From assembly GCA_964637705.1 (NCBI GenBank), contig CAZWVM010000050.1, forward strand, positions 1-20,564: DNA of 20,564 nucleotides, in the 5' to 3' direction. The translations under genes were made by a program, and so were the position numbers. The notes beneath the pieces were generated by a model. It searched no databases, was not told the origin of the DNA, and saw only the letters and a program-made list of their open reading frames with translations. Below, piece by piece: positions 1-8,781 of this stretch (its first letter is position 1; every line of letters begins with the position of its first letter). Source of the DNA: CAZWVM01 sp964637705 (GTDB lineage Bacteria; UBA8481).

Positions 1-3000
1 ACGTGTCGAGGCAGCTCACCCGGTAGTAGTAGTAGACGTTGTTCGTGACCGAGAGATCGGTGTAGGAGTTCGTGGTGACGAGCGCCGCGTTCACCTTGCT
101 GAACGGCCCGGACGAGGAGGTCCCGCGGTAGACGTTGTAGCCCTTCGTGTCCGTTTCGGTACGGTGCGTCCAGGTCAGGGTCACCTGCGCGGAGGCGGAG
201 GAGGAGGCGAGGCCCGTCACCTTGGCCGGCGGCGTCGTGTCCGGAGCGACCGGCGTCGCGGAGACCGTGTCCGACGAGGCGCTTTCCGAGTCGTAGACGT
301 CCAGCGCCGTCACGTGGTAGTAGCGGATCGAGCCATTTGTCAGCCCGGAATCGATCCAGGCCGTGGTCGGGACGAGCGTGCCGCTGATCCGCGTGTAGGG
401 ACCGGCCGGAGCCGTCGCGCGGTAGACGCGGTAGCCCGCCAGGTCGCCCTCGACGTTCGCATTCCAGGAGAGCGTGATGCGCCCGTCGCCCGGCGTCGCC
501 GAGAGTCCGTTCGGCTTGGCCGGCGCCAGGTTCGGGTTCGGCGTCGCCGAGGCCTCGTTCGAGGCCACGCCCATCTGTCCCGCCTGGTCGATCGCCCGCA
601 CGACGTAGTAGTAGGTCGTGTCGTTCACGACGGAGGTGTCCGCGTAGGATGTGTCGCGGACCGAGGCCCGGAGCGCGTAACCGGAGCCGGAGGTCTGGGA
701 GCGGTAGACGTTGAAGGAGACGATGTCGTATTCCGAGGCCGCGCGCGTCCAGCGGAGATCCACGCGCTGGCTCACGGCCGAGGCGACAAGGCTGATCGGC
801 TGGACCGGGGACGGATCGCCGTTCACGTTCCAGGTGTTGTTGACGTACATCAGGCTGTCGGCGTGGACCGAGGTCGTGATCTCGCGCCGGCCCGAGGCGG
901 TCGCGAAGTCGTTCTCCCAGATCGAGCTGTTGTAGACGAACTTGTATTTCAGGGGTGTCGCGACCGGCAGTTGGATCGTTTCACCCCAGATGCCGTTGCC
1001 CAGGTTCGTGAGCGCATTGGACGTGCCCGACCACGGCGGAGTGAAGAGATCTCCGGCGATGCGGACGACGGAGACGTTGGCCTGCCCCGCCATGTCCACT
1101 CGGAAGGCCACGCGGATCAGCGGCCGCGGCACCACGCTCGACTCGGTCGTCTTCGCGCTTTCGCCGCCCGCCGTGTCCACCGCCGTGATCGCGTAGTAGT
1201 AGGTCGTGCCGTTGGCGAGACCCGAATCCGCGTATTGCGTGTCGGCGAGGAGCGCGGCCGTGAGCTTCGTGTAGGGTCCGCCCGAGACGGTCGCCCGGTA
1301 GACGTTGTAGCCGGAGAGATCGGCCTCGGTGTTGCGCGTCCACCAGAGCCGGGCCGAGGAATCCCAGGCCACGGCGTAAAGGTTCGAGGGCGTGGCCGGC
1401 GGGGCGTTCGGCAGGGCCCGAGCGCTCCGCTCCGTCGCGGAGTCGGAGAGATTGCCCGCGCGATCCTTCGCCCGGATCACGTAGTAGTAGGTCTCCCCTC
1501 CCGTCAGGCCCGTGTTCGAGTAGGACGTCGTCAGGCTGTCCACCTGGGTGACATACTGGTGGTTCACACCCGCCGCCTGCGAGCGATAGACGACGTAGCT
1601 GTCCACGTCCGTCTGCGGGCTCTTCGTCCAGGAGAGCGTGATCGCCTCCTGGTAGGCCTGCAGGGCGAAGTTCGTGGGCGCCGAAGGCGGGGTCACGTCG
1701 ACGCCGGAGGGCGTGGCCGTGACCTCGGCCGTCGAATCGGACAGGTTCCCGGCCCCGTCCACGGCGCGCAGAACGTAGTAATACGCCGTCCCGTTGGCGA
1801 CCGTCGTGTCGTTGTAGGTCGTCGTTCCGACGGGCACGTTGCCGATCAGGGTGAAGGCGCCACCCGAGGAGAGGGCGCGGTAGATGCGCACCCGCGCGAC
1901 ATCCGAGGAGACGCTCGCCGTCCAGCCCAGGTCGACCTGGCCGTTCAGGGGCGTCGCGCCGACGTTGATCGGAGCGGCCGGAGGCACGGTGTCCACCGAG
2001 ATGGTGATGTGCCAGTCGGCGCCGCCGTTGTTGTCCCACGTGTTGTCCGCCCAGTGGAAGACGAAGTCGACCTTCGTCACCGTCTGCGCCGGGTTGTTGA
2101 ACGGGCCGATCACGACCTTGTAGGTCGTGGCGTCGAGCGGCGACTCCACCGAGATCGCGTCCCAGGCGACCGTACCCGCGGGCCAGTAGACCGCGTTCGG
2201 CGCCGTCGCCCAGTTGTTGACGCCCCAGTGGAGCTTGCCCGCCCTCGAGGCCGTGATCGTGATGGTGTCCGACGACGTCGGGTTGGTCGGCGTCCAGATG
2301 TAGGTCGGGTTCGTGCCGCCGCCGCCCCACTTCACGTGCTGGATCACCGACTTCGCGATGTTGCCGCTGTTGTCCTCCGCCTCGATGTAGTAGTCGACCA
2401 ACTTGCCGCCGAGGGAAGCGCCCGTGATCGTCGCCGCGTAGAGATTCGCGCGGTAGGTGGGTTGCGGGTTGGAGCGCGAGGTCGGGAAGGGATCGACGGT
2501 CATCGTCAGCGTCTGCCAGGCCCCGACGCCCGATCCGCCGGCGTAGAGCTCGTTGGCGTAGTCGGAAAGAGGATTCACGCCGTCGTCGTCGATGCGGTAT
2601 TTCAGCTCGATCCGCCGGAGCCCCGAAACATCGTAGGCCGCGGTCCAGACCTTCAGGTCCGCCGACTGCTGGATGTTCCACTCCTTGCCGCCCGGGTTGT
2701 ACGGTTCGCGCTGCGGCAGGAAGATCGTCGGCGGCTGCTGGTCGATCTGGCCGTTGATGATCGGATCCACCAGGGCCACGGCCTCGTTCGAAGCGCGCGT
2801 CACGTGGTAGTCCCACGGCGGAGATCCGTCCCAATACCAGTAGCAGCTGGTCGAGCCGACCATGAGGCGCCGCTTGGCGGTCGTCACGTTGCCGTTGGTG
2901 GGAGCGATCCGCTCCGCCTGCTCGACGCGGTTCTGCGCCGCCATCAGGGTCATCCACGAGTTGCGGTCCGGACTGTAGCCGTCCGCGCCCGGATCGCCGT

Positions 3001-6000
3001 TCCACTTCTTGTATTCGGGATCGCCGTTGTCCGCGCCCGACCATCCGCCCGGCTCGATGTGAATGACGTCCGAGGGGTCCGGCGGGAACTGCGAGAGATA
3101 ATCCTGGACCGTCGTCAGCTTGAAGCGCGAAGGATTGGCCTGGAGCCACGAGATCATGCTGTTCCAGTTGCTGTGGTAGTAGGACTCCGTGCCGCCGCCG
3201 TAGTTGTCGCCGTCGTGGGGCATCACCACGAGGATCGGGTGCGCCGGGTCGGTGTTGTAGGCGTCGAGCTGGGAGAGAACCGCGTCGTAGACGAGCGCGC
3301 CGTAGCCGCCGCGCGCGTCCTCGTTCCCGATGTAGCGCGAACCCGGGATCGCGATCATCTTCCGGACCGTCCCGTTGTCCGGATCGACGTACTGGATGTA
3401 GTGCGGCTGGTGACCCCAGCGCGCGGAGATCTTCGTCGGGGCCCAGAGGCCGTTCAACTGGACCCAGTCGTTCGGGTTCGGGTTGATGATGTCGGCCTCG
3501 TTCATCTCGTAGAGGTTGCCGCCCGAGCTCCACGCGTAGCCCGCCGCCGTGCGGTCGAAGTGGACGTTGTCCACGATCACCCAGTCCACGCCCTTGTCGG
3601 TGAGAGCCGGGATGAGGAAGTCGGACATGCAGTTCTCGGCCGGGAACATGCCCTTCGACTGCGAGGGGGCGTAGAAGGTGCCCTGGTACATGTCCTTGAA
3701 GAGCTGGACGTGCTCCCTCGTCCACTTCGGCCCGATCAGGGGCATCAGCGTGTGGAAGTAGGGGAACTGCATGATGTCGAGGCGCTGGTTGTTCAGGCCG
3801 GTCTTCCACTGCTGGCTCTCGCGCCACCGGTTCTTCCAGCCGCCGAAGGCCCAGCCCGCGTTCTCGTAGGAATTCAGGTTCTCCGTCAGAGAGCCCGTGA
3901 AGGTGACCTGCGCGCCGCCGGAGGAGAGCCCGGCGTTCATCGCGGCCTGCACGGCGTCGGCCGGCCATGACGTGTAGGGGCCCGACCGGTCCGTGTGGAT
4001 CGTCTTGACCGAGTAGGGAACCTCGCTGCGCCCCTCCGTCGCCGTGGCCGGCTCGTCCGGCCAGTAGATCGGCTGGTGCATGTGCCAGAGGTGCGAGATG
4101 TAGATCGGCGGCTTCTGCCCGGTCGGCGTGACCGTCAGGGAGAAGTTCGCCGCGCCCGAAGTCGCCTGGCTGTCCGAGCAGGTGAAGCTGAAGGCGTCGG
4201 AGCCGGTGTAATTCGTCGTCGGGGTGTAGACCACCGACGCGGAGGTCGCGCTCACGCGCGTGATCCCGCCCAGGGTTCCATGCGAGGGCTGGACGGTGAT
4301 CTGGAAGGTCAGGTTGTCGCCGTCGGCGTCCGTGCCCGAAAGGGTCAGGGTCTTCGCCGTGTTCTGGACCGTCGAGGAGGAGCCGGCCGTCGCGACGGGC
4401 GCCGTGTTGGAACTCCCGGACGGCATCGCCGAACGCTCCACGACGTTGGTGTCGATGTTGCCGCCGTTGGGACCCGAGCCGCCCCCGGCCGAATCCTCCG
4501 CCCTCACCACGAACCAGTAGGTGGTCCCGTTGGTGAGGTTCGTCGCGGAGTACGTCGTCGACGTCGTCGTCGCGTCGGGCGAGGCATCGACATAGGAGAG
4601 CGAATTGTGCGCGGTCGTGTCGGCCGTCCAGTAGACGTGGTAGCGGATCGGCGTCGTCGAGTCCGTGGCCGCGTTCCAGGCGAGATTGATCTTGCGTCCC
4701 GTCCCCGCGTCGGTCGCCGACGTCAGGCCCGCGAAAACCGGCGGGCGCGTGTCGCCGTTGGACGCGGCGCCCGTGCGGAACTGGTCGTTGCCGTTCGTGG
4801 CATGGCTGTCGTTCAGGGGATCGTTCGTCCAGACCCCGTCCACCTCGAAGCCATACTCGTGAAGCGTGTTCGCGGCCAGGGTATAGGTGCAGCGCCAGAC
4901 GCCGCCCGAGAGCACCATCGGCGTCGTCTCCCCGCCGTTCCACGTGGCGCTGTACGTGCCCGTGTAGTTGCCGTTGGAACCGCCGGTGCGCGTCCAACTG
5001 CCCTTCAAGTAGACCACGCTCCCGCTCCCGGCGTAGGCGAAGGTCACCACGTTGCCGTTGACGAGGGGGGAAACAATGCCGGTCGGCGTCGCGGTCCGGG
5101 CGATCCGGTTCGTGTCCTCGTTGCCGCCGTTGGGACCCGGCCGCCCTGTCGCCGCATCCTCGGCCCGGACCGTGAACCAGTACGGGGTCCCGTTGGTGAG
5201 CCCGGTCGCCTGGTAGGACGTCGCACCCGTGACCGTCGCGTTAGGGGTCGCGTCGATGAAGCTGGAATCGAGGTAGGCGGCCTGGTTGGAGGTCCAGTAG
5301 ATGTTATACTTGATCGGGGTCGAGACGTCCGTGGCCGCGCTCCAGGTCAGGTTCACCTTTCCACCCGTGCCGGCGTCCGTCGCCGTCGTCAACCCGGAGA
5401 AGGTCGGCACGACCGAGTCGTTCGGGTTGGAGGCGGCGCCGGTCGTGAACCGGTCGTTGCCGTTGGTGGCATGGTCGGAATTCACCGGATCGTTCGTCCA
5501 GGCCCCGTTGATCTCGAAACCGTATTCGAAGGTGGTGCTCGCCGTCAGCGTGATCGTCGCGGTCCAGAGACCGTTCTGCTGGACCATGTCGACGCTCGGG
5601 CCGACCCAGGAAGCGTTGTAGGTCCCGGTGTAGACGCCGTTGGAACCGCCCGTGATCTGCCAGTTTCCCTTCACCTTCGCCGTCGACCCGCCCTGGTAGC
5701 GGAAGGTCACGACGTTGCCGCTGACCGTGGGGGAGGTGTAGCTGCCGCGGAAGCGCGAGAGGAACCCGCCATACATGGTGAGGCCGGCGGCCGAGCGGGC
5801 CGTCCTCTCCACTCTCACCGTGTATTGCTGGCCCGTCGTAAAGGTGGCCCCGGTGAGAGTCAGGGTGCTGCCGTTGACCGCCCAGGTGCCGCCCGGGTTC
5901 GGGGTGACGGAAGCCGCCGCGACCGTCGTCACCGGATCCATCGCCTGGTCGAAGGTGATCGTGATCGTCGAACCGCCATAGAGCGTGCCGTGGCCCGGCG

Positions 6001-7693
6001 TGATCTCCGTGACCATCGGCTCGAGGTTCGTCGAGGCGGGGTTACGGACCCATACGCCCACCTCGTACTTCGGCAGGCTGATCGAGATGTTCGAGCCCGA
6101 GGCGGAGGTGCCATCGACGAGGTTCACCCAGGTGCCGGAGAGCCCGAGGTTGAAGGTGCCGGTCTTGGTGGCGTTCGTGCCGTTGATGGCCACGAAGGCG
6201 TCGTCGCCGCGCTTGAAGGAGAAGATGCCGTTCTGGGGATCGTAGAGGTTGGTGCCGTAACCGAGACCATTGCCGATCCGGCGGCGCGCCGCCATCATCC
6301 GCGCGATCTTCTTGTAGAGCCAGTAAGTCATGTTGAAATTGTCGCCGGCCGCGTTGTCCCACTGGTAGGCATGATCATACATCGCCGCGTAGGCGCCTCG
6401 GCCGTCGGTGCCCGAGGTGTTGAAGGCCTGCTCGCCGCCGTAATACATGCAGCCGAGGCCCTCGATCATCGTCAGCATCCCCTGGACCGAGAGCATGCGG
6501 TCCCAGTCGCCCGAGGAGAGGAAGCGGGCCACGTCGTGGTTCTCCGCGAAGTGGGTATTCAGGTTGCCGAAGGTCCAGGAGGCCCCCTGGCCCATGTCGT
6601 AGGAACCGTTGTTCATCCCGGCGATCCAGTTCTTCAGGCCCCACTGGTCGTTGAAGAGCATCCAGGGCACGCCGCCCTGGTACATGACGTAGTCCATCAT
6701 GCCGTTCATGACCTTGTTGCCGGTCCCGGCCTTGTTGCCCGTGTAGTAGCCGACCGAACCGTGGTCTCCGGAGAAGGCCTCGCCGAACATGTAGAAGTTG
6801 TTCTTGCCGATGGAGGTGGCCGCCGAACGGAGCGCCGAGCAGATCGTGCCCCAGTCATAGATGTTGACGTGCTTGATCGCGTCCACGCGGAAGCCGTCGA
6901 TGTCGAAGGCCTTGATGAGGTTCACGTATTTCTCGATGACGTAGTTCCGGACGTAGGCTTCCTCGGTCTTCAAGTCGTCCAGGCCCACCAGTTCGCCCTT
7001 CTCCAATTGGAACTGGTCGCTCCAGTTGCCGATCTTGCCGTAGTTGTGGAAGTCGTTCGGACCGATCGCGTCGCCGAAAGGAGCCCCATACTGCTTCCAG
7101 CCCGAGTAGGTCGGCGTACCGTAGCCGCTCCCGTTGAACTGGCCGTAATCCGTGAACCAGTTGGCGAAGTGGTTTCCAACCATGTCCACGATCACGTACA
7201 TCCCGCGCGCGTGGGCGGCATCGACGAGATCCCGGAACTCCTGGACGGTCCCGAGCTTCGGATCGATCACGTTGTAGGTGCCCGGGGCGTAGCCGTTGGC
7301 CTCGGATCCGAGGAACGGATTGGAGATCCAGATGCAGTCGTAGCCGAGGGATTTGATGTAGTCGAGGTGGTCCTTCAAACCCTTGAAGTCGCCACCGATT
7401 GTCCGGCGATTCCCCTCCTGGGGGTAGTCGCCCGAGGGAGCGCCGTAGTCCGTCGAATAACTGTGAAGAGTGTTGTTCCCGGCGTCTCCATCGTAGAAGC
7501 GGTCCGTCATGATCTGGTAGACCGCGTAGTGGCGCCAGTCGGAAGGCGAGGCCGTGTAGGAGTGCCCCGCCCAGGTGGTCGGAACCTGGTAGTCCGCCAT
7601 GTTCCAGGCCGAGACGGAGACCGAGACAGCCAGGACCGGGAGGAAGGCCAGCGCGAACCGCGCGCCCTTCCTCATCCAGCCCGTCGTCCTCAT
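1..7693 (-). CDS. Giant secreted bifunctional amylase, GH13-GH57 fusion with starch-binding and FnIII modules (3' end off window)
   Basis: One uninterrupted frame of 2564 codons runs from the ATG at 7693 off the left edge, so the C-terminus is missing. A signal peptide (Arg/Lys-rich start, hydrophobic residues 11-28, cleavage near SVSA/W at 29-30) indicates secretion. Domain order: GH13 (about 35-548), Ig-like Big_5-type (554-640), CBM48-like plus FnIII (658-878), the same pair repeated (879-1093), a cadherin-like/Big_9-type domain (1095-1197), GH57 (about 1199-1640), a beta-rich linker, CBM25-like (1796-1899), three FnIII (1900-2190), CBM20-like (2192-2288), then at least three FnIII. Role inferred: extracellular hydrolysis of starch or glycogen, possibly at both alpha-1,4 and alpha-1,6 bonds. 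The start overlaps the lacI stop (ATGA), implying translational coupling. A second in-frame ATG (codon 7, 7675) would give a more compact signal peptide. Domains are assigned by motif and pattern, not by search. Confidence 0.93.
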   Translation of the reverse strand, partial: MRTTGWMRKGARFALAFLPVLAVSVSVSAWNMADYQVPTTWAGHSYTASPSDWRHYAVYQIMTDRFYDGDAGNNTLHSYSTDYGAPSGDYPQEGNRRTIGGDFKGLKDHLDYIKSLGYDCIWISNPFLGSEANGYAPGTYNVIDPKLGTVQEFRDLVDAAHARGMYVIVDMVGNHFANWFTDYGQFNGSGYGTPTYSGWKQYGAPFGDAIGPNDFHNYGKIGNWSDQFQLEKGELVGLDDLKTEEAYVRNYVIEKYVNLIKAFDIDGFRVDAIKHVNIYDWGTICSALRSAATSIGKNNFYMFGEAFSGDHGSVGYYTGNKAGTGNKVMNGMMDYVMYQGGVPWMLFNDQWGLKNWIAGMNNGSYDMGQGASWTFGNLNTHFAENHDVARFLSSGDWDRMLSVQGMLTMIEGLGCMYYGGEQAFNTSGTDGRGAYAAMYDHAYQWDNAAGDNFNMTYWLYKKIARMMAARRRIGNGLGYGTNLYDPQNGIFSFKRGDDAFVAINGTNATKTGTFNLGLSGTWVNLVDGTSASGSNISISLPKYEVGVWVRNPASTNLEPMVTEITPGHGTLYGGSTITITFDQAMDPVTTVAAASVTPNPGGTWAVNGSTLTLTGATFTTGQQYTVRVERTARSAAGLTMYGGFLSRFRGSYTSPTVSGNVVTFRYQGGSTAKVKGNWQITGGSNGVYTGTYNASWVGPSVDMVQQNGLWTATITLTASTTFEYGFEINGAWTNDPVNSDHATNGNDRFTTGAASNPNDSVVPTFSGLTTATDAGTGGKVNLTWSAATDVSTPIKYNIYWTSNQAAYLDSSFIDATPNATVTGATSYQATGLTNGTPYWFTVRAEDAATGRPGPNGGNEDTNRIARTATPTGIVSPLVNGNVVTFAYAGSGSVVYLKGSWTRTGGSNGNYTGTYSATWNGGETTPMVLSGGVWRCTYTLAANTLHEYGFEVDGVWTNDPLNDSHATNGNDQFRTGAASNGDTRPPVFAGLTSATDAGTGRKINLAWNAATDSTTPIRYHVYWTADTTAHNSLSYVDASPDATTTSTTYSATNLTNGTTYWFVVRAEDSAGGGSGPNGGNIDTNVVERSAMPSGSSNTAPVATAGSSSTVQNTAKTLTLSGTDADGDNLTFQITVQPSHGTLGGITRVSATSASVVYTPTTNYTGSDAFSFTCSDSQATSGAANFSLTVTPTGQKPPIYISHLWHMHQPIYWPDEPATATEGRSEVPYSVKTIHTDRSGPYTSWPADAVQAAMNAGLSSGGAQVTFTGSLTENLNSYENAGWAFGGWKNRWRESQQWKTGLNNQRLDIMQFPYFHTLMPLIGPKWTREHVQLFKDMYQGTFYAPSQSKGMFPAENCMSDFLIPALTDKGVDWVIVDNVHFDRTAAGYAWSSGGNLYEMNEADIINPNPNDWVQLNGLWAPTKISARWGHQPHYIQYVDPDNGTVRKMIAIPGSRYIGNEDARGGYGALVYDAVLSQLDAYNTDPAHPILVVMPHDGDNYGGGTESYYHSNWNSMISWLQANPSRFKLTTVQDYLSQFPPDPSDVIHIEPGGWSGADNGDPEYKKWNGDPGADGYSPDRNSWMTLMAAQNRVEQAERIAPTNGNVTTAKRRLMVGSTSCYWYWDGSPPWDYHVTRASNEAVALVDPIINGQIDQQPPTIFLPQREPYNPGGKEWNIQQSADLKVWTAAYDVSGLRRIELKYRIDDDGVNPLSDYANELYAGGSGVGAWQTLTMTVDPFPTSRSNPQPTYRANLYAATITGASLGGKLVDYYIEAEDNSGNIAKSVIQHVKWGGGGTNPTYIWTPTNPTSSDTITITASRAGKLHWGVNNWATAPNAVYWPAGTVAWDAISVESPLDATTYKVVIGPFNNPAQTVTKVDFVFHWADNTWDNNGGADWHITISVDTVPPAAPINVGATPLNGQVDLGWTASVSSDVARVRIYRALSSGGAFTLIGNVPVGTTTYNDTTVANGTAYYYVLRAVDGAGNLSDSTAEVTATPSGVDVTPPSAPTNFALQAYQEAITLSWTKSPQTDVDSYVVYRSQAAGVNHQYVTQVDSLTTSYSNTGLTGGETYYYVIRAKDRAGNLSDSATERSARALPNAPPATPSNLYAVAWDSSARLWWTRNTEADLSGYNVYRATVSGGPYTKLTAALLADTQYADSGLANGTTYYYAITAVDTAGGESAKTTESSVVPRPLIRVAFRVDMAGQANVSVVRIAGDLFTPPWSGTSNALTNLGNGIWGETIQLPVATPLKYKFVYNSSIWENDFATASGRREITTSVHADSLMYVNNTWNVNGDPSPVQPISLVASAVSQRVDLRWTRAASEYDIVSFNVYRSQTSGSGYALRASVRDTSYADTSVVNDTTYYYVVRAIDQAGQMGVASNEASATPNPNLAPAKPNGLSATPGDGRITLSWNANVEGDLAGYRVYRATAPAGPYTRISGTLVPTTAWIDSGLTNGSIRYYHVTALDVYDSESASSDTVSATPVAPDTTPPAKVTGLASSSASAQVTLTWTHRTETDTKGYNVYRGTSSSGPFSKVNAALVTTNSYTDLSVTNNVYYYYRVSCLDT
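2..1994 (-). repeat. Tandem fibronectin type III modules
   Basis: Six FnIII modules of about 95 residues (roughly 1900-1997, 2000-2093, 2094-2190, 2290-2388, 2390-2487, and 2488 onward off the edge), interrupted by the CBM20-like domain. Each has the W in strand B, a YNVYR-type strand C and a G-TYYYVVRA-D strand F. The Tyr-Tyr-Tyr codons produce GTA-GTA-GTA runs on the plus strand near positions 26, 605, 1194, 1489 and 1776, mostly at a spacing close to the ~290-base module length. They probably act as spacers in the extracellular enzyme. Confidence 0.88.
830..1120 (-). other. CBM20-like starch-binding domain inserted in the FnIII array (part of the giant enzyme)
   Basis: Residues 2192-2288. 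RVAFRVDM opens the domain, followed by a GD-F-P strand, G-G-W-ET-LP, LKYKFVYN and WENDF, a pattern resembling CBM20 and related starch-binding beta-sandwiches. It separates FnIII modules five and six. It might instead be a non-catalytic E-set or CBM48-family relative, so only the general carbohydrate-binding type is proposed. Confidence 0.6.
1997..2308 (-). other. CBM25-like starch-binding domain (part of the giant enzyme)
   Basis: Residues about 1796-1899, after the GH57 C-terminal region. KLHWGVNNW followed by FVFHWADNTWDNNGGADWH is the characteristic CBM25 pattern of a histidine/tryptophan strand pair and a WDNNGG-type ending. CBM25 modules bind granular starch and maltooligosaccharides. 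It is followed directly by FnIII domains. Confidence 0.75.
2774..4099 (-). other. GH57 catalytic domain (amylopullulanase-like motifs; part of the giant enzyme)
   Basis: The hallmark GH57 first region HMHQP is at residues 1204-1208. A second-region-like stretch FTGSLTENL follows about 60 residues later. The third region GMFPAENCMS contains the probable nucleophile E1353 and closely parallels GMWPSEGSVS-type motifs of archaeal amylopullulanases. The fourth region HDGDNYGGG (1493-1501) corresponds to the LDGEN motif, making D1494 the probable acid/base. Both catalytic residues are thus present. GH57 has an incomplete (beta/alpha)7 barrel unrelated to GH13 and includes amylases, amylopullulanases, branching enzymes and 4-alpha-glucanotransferases. 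Amylopullulanase-like activity is inferred from motif resemblance only. Confidence 0.88.
4415..5059 (-). repeat. Second copy of the internal duplication: CBM48-like plus FnIII block
   Basis: Residues 879-1093 of the giant enzyme, directly abutting the first copy. It aligns with copy one along its whole length with only small gaps (GNVVTF, TGGSNG, YTGTY, EYGFEVDG, TNDP, HATNGND, SATDAGTG, RAEDSAG). The two copies lie between the GH13 and GH57 catalytic domains and so form a duplicated starch-binding spacer. Function as glucan-binding domains is inferred from the CBM48-like pattern. Confidence 0.85.
5060..5722 (-). repeat. First copy of an internal duplication: CBM48-like plus FnIII block
   Basis: Residues 658-878 of the giant enzyme. 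The first ~95 residues look like a CBM48/AMPK glycogen-binding beta-sandwich: GNVVTF start, a G-W pair, EYGFEINGAWTNDP and NGNDRF. The rest is an FnIII-like domain ending near GPNGGN-DTN. The block is clearly homologous to the next 215 residues, with matching words such as TGGSNG, TNDP, HATNGND, TGAASN and TDAGTG in the same order. Confidence 0.85.
6050..7591 (-). other. GH13 alpha-amylase catalytic domain (part of the giant enzyme)
   Basis: All four classic GH13 regions are visible in order: region I DMVGNH (170-175), region II DGFRVDAIKH ending at H275 with the nucleophile D271, region III FGEAF with acid/base E305, and region IV ENHD with the transition-state Asp D387. Upstream, the YQIMTDRF and GGDFKGL motifs around residues 50-85 are typical of the (beta/alpha)8 barrel start. 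The catalytic triad is therefore complete and the domain is predicted active on alpha-glucosidic bonds with retention. The small beta domain C ends near residue 548. The GH13 subfamily and cleavage preference cannot be set from motifs alone. Confidence 0.93.
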
Positions 7694-8781
7694 ACCCTCA
7701 CCACCGCAACGGTCTCTTCGCGCGGAACGCGCCGATGGCCCCGGGCCGGGACCGGCCCCGTCGAGGCCCGCACGACGAGACGCGACGGCCAGATCCGCCT
7801 CGTCGCCTCCCCTTCGCCCTCGATGAGGTCCAACAGGAGCCTCACCGACTCGCGCGCGATCTCGTAGATCGGCTGTTCCACCGACGTCAACGTCGGACGG
7901 ATCATCGCCGAGCACTCGATGCAGTCGCCGCCGACGACGGAAACGTCCTCGGGCATCGAGAGTCCCTTATCCCGCACCGCGTCGAAGACGCCGTAGGCCA
8001 TATTGTCGTTCGAGGCGAAGAAGGCCGTGGGAGGACGCTTCGCGGCGAGAAGATCCCTCGAGACCTTCGCCGACTCCTCGCGGCTGAAATGTCCCTCCGG
8101 CACCAACTTCTCGTCGTAGGCGATTCCCGCCTCGGCGAGCGCCTTGCGGTAGCCGGCGAGGCGGTCACGCGCCGAAAGCGTCGACATCGAGCCCGCGATG
8201 TGCGCGATGCGCCGGTGGCCCAGGTCGAGAAGATGCTTCGTCGCGAGGTACCCCGCGCCGACGTAGTCCGCGATCACGTGGGGCAGCGCGACGTCGGGCA
8301 GGAGACTGTTGACGAAGACGAAGGGAAAGGAGGTCTCGAGGAAATCCGCGAGGTAGCCGTCCTCGAGGGTGGATCCGAGGTAGAGCATGCCGGCGACCTC
8401 GCGCCGCCGGAAGAGGTTGATATATTCCTTCGAGGCCGCGAAATCGTAGCTGGCCTTGCGGAGCATCAGGCGGTAGTCGCCACCCTCGACCTCGTCGTAG
8501 ATGCCGCTCATCGCGCGCGCGAAATACGGGTCCTCGAAGACGTGTCCCATCTCCGGCAGCACCACGCAGATCGTGTGATTCGTCCGCGTCGAGAGATTGC
8601 GGGCGTTGGTATTGGGCTGGTAGCCGAGTTCCTCGATGACCTTGAAGACCTTCTCGCGAGTCGCCGCGCTGATGGAAGGGTTGTCGTTGAGGACGAAGGA
8701 AACGGTGGTCTTGGAAACGCCGGCCTGGGCCGCGACACGCTCGATCGTGACGGCGCGGTTCTTGCGAGCGGAAGGCGTCAA
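7690..8781 (-). CDS. LacI-family transcriptional regulator of the amylase operon
   Basis: The 363-residue product has the full LacI/GalR layout: an N-terminal helix-turn-helix (TIERVAAQAGVSKTTVSFVL, residues 12-31), the hinge helix NARNLS (59-64) and a periplasmic-binding-protein-like effector domain with typical IAHIAGS, RLAGYRKAL and SNDNMAYGV stretches. It starts at a TTG whose bases overlap the preceding stop (TTGA). The frame before it offers no better start, and the HTH begins at the usual distance. The stop overlaps the ATG of the amylase (ATGA). It is expected to bind the inverted repeats at the operon promoter, giving autoregulation, with a maltooligosaccharide-type effector as the simplest guess. 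The last ~30 residues (Arg-rich) extend beyond the usual family end. Confidence 0.94.
   Translation of the reverse strand: MTPSARKNRAVTIERVAAQAGVSKTTVSFVLNDNPSISAATREKVFKVIEELGYQPNTNARNLSTRTNHTICVVLPEMGHVFEDPYFARAMSGIYDEVEGGDYRLMLRKASYDFAASKEYINLFRRREVAGMLYLGSTLEDGYLADFLETSFPFVFVNSLLPDVALPHVIADYVGAGYLATKHLLDLGHRRIAHIAGSMSTLSARDRLAGYRKALAEAGIAYDEKLVPEGHFSREESAKVSRDLLAAKRPPTAFFASNDNMAYGVFDAVRDKGLSMPEDVSVVGGDCIECSAMIRPTLTSVEQPIYEIARESVRLLLDLIEGEGEATRRIWPSRLVVRASTGPVPARGHRRVPREETVAVVRV

Noticed and set aside
26..1790. Short GTA/TAC triplet runs recurring about every 290 bases, looking like a microsatellite or regulatory repeat
   Set aside because: They encode the Tyr-Tyr-Tyr strand-F motif of successive FnIII domains, so the periodicity is the domain period.
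164..7867. Two very long open frames on the plus strand (164-3970 and 3995-7867) and a long minus-strand frame at 981-4997
   Set aside because: They encode Arg/Val/Gly-rich sequence without domains and lie opposite or out of frame with the continuous GH13-GH57 frame, which has intact catalytic motifs. They are products of the GC-rich codon bias.
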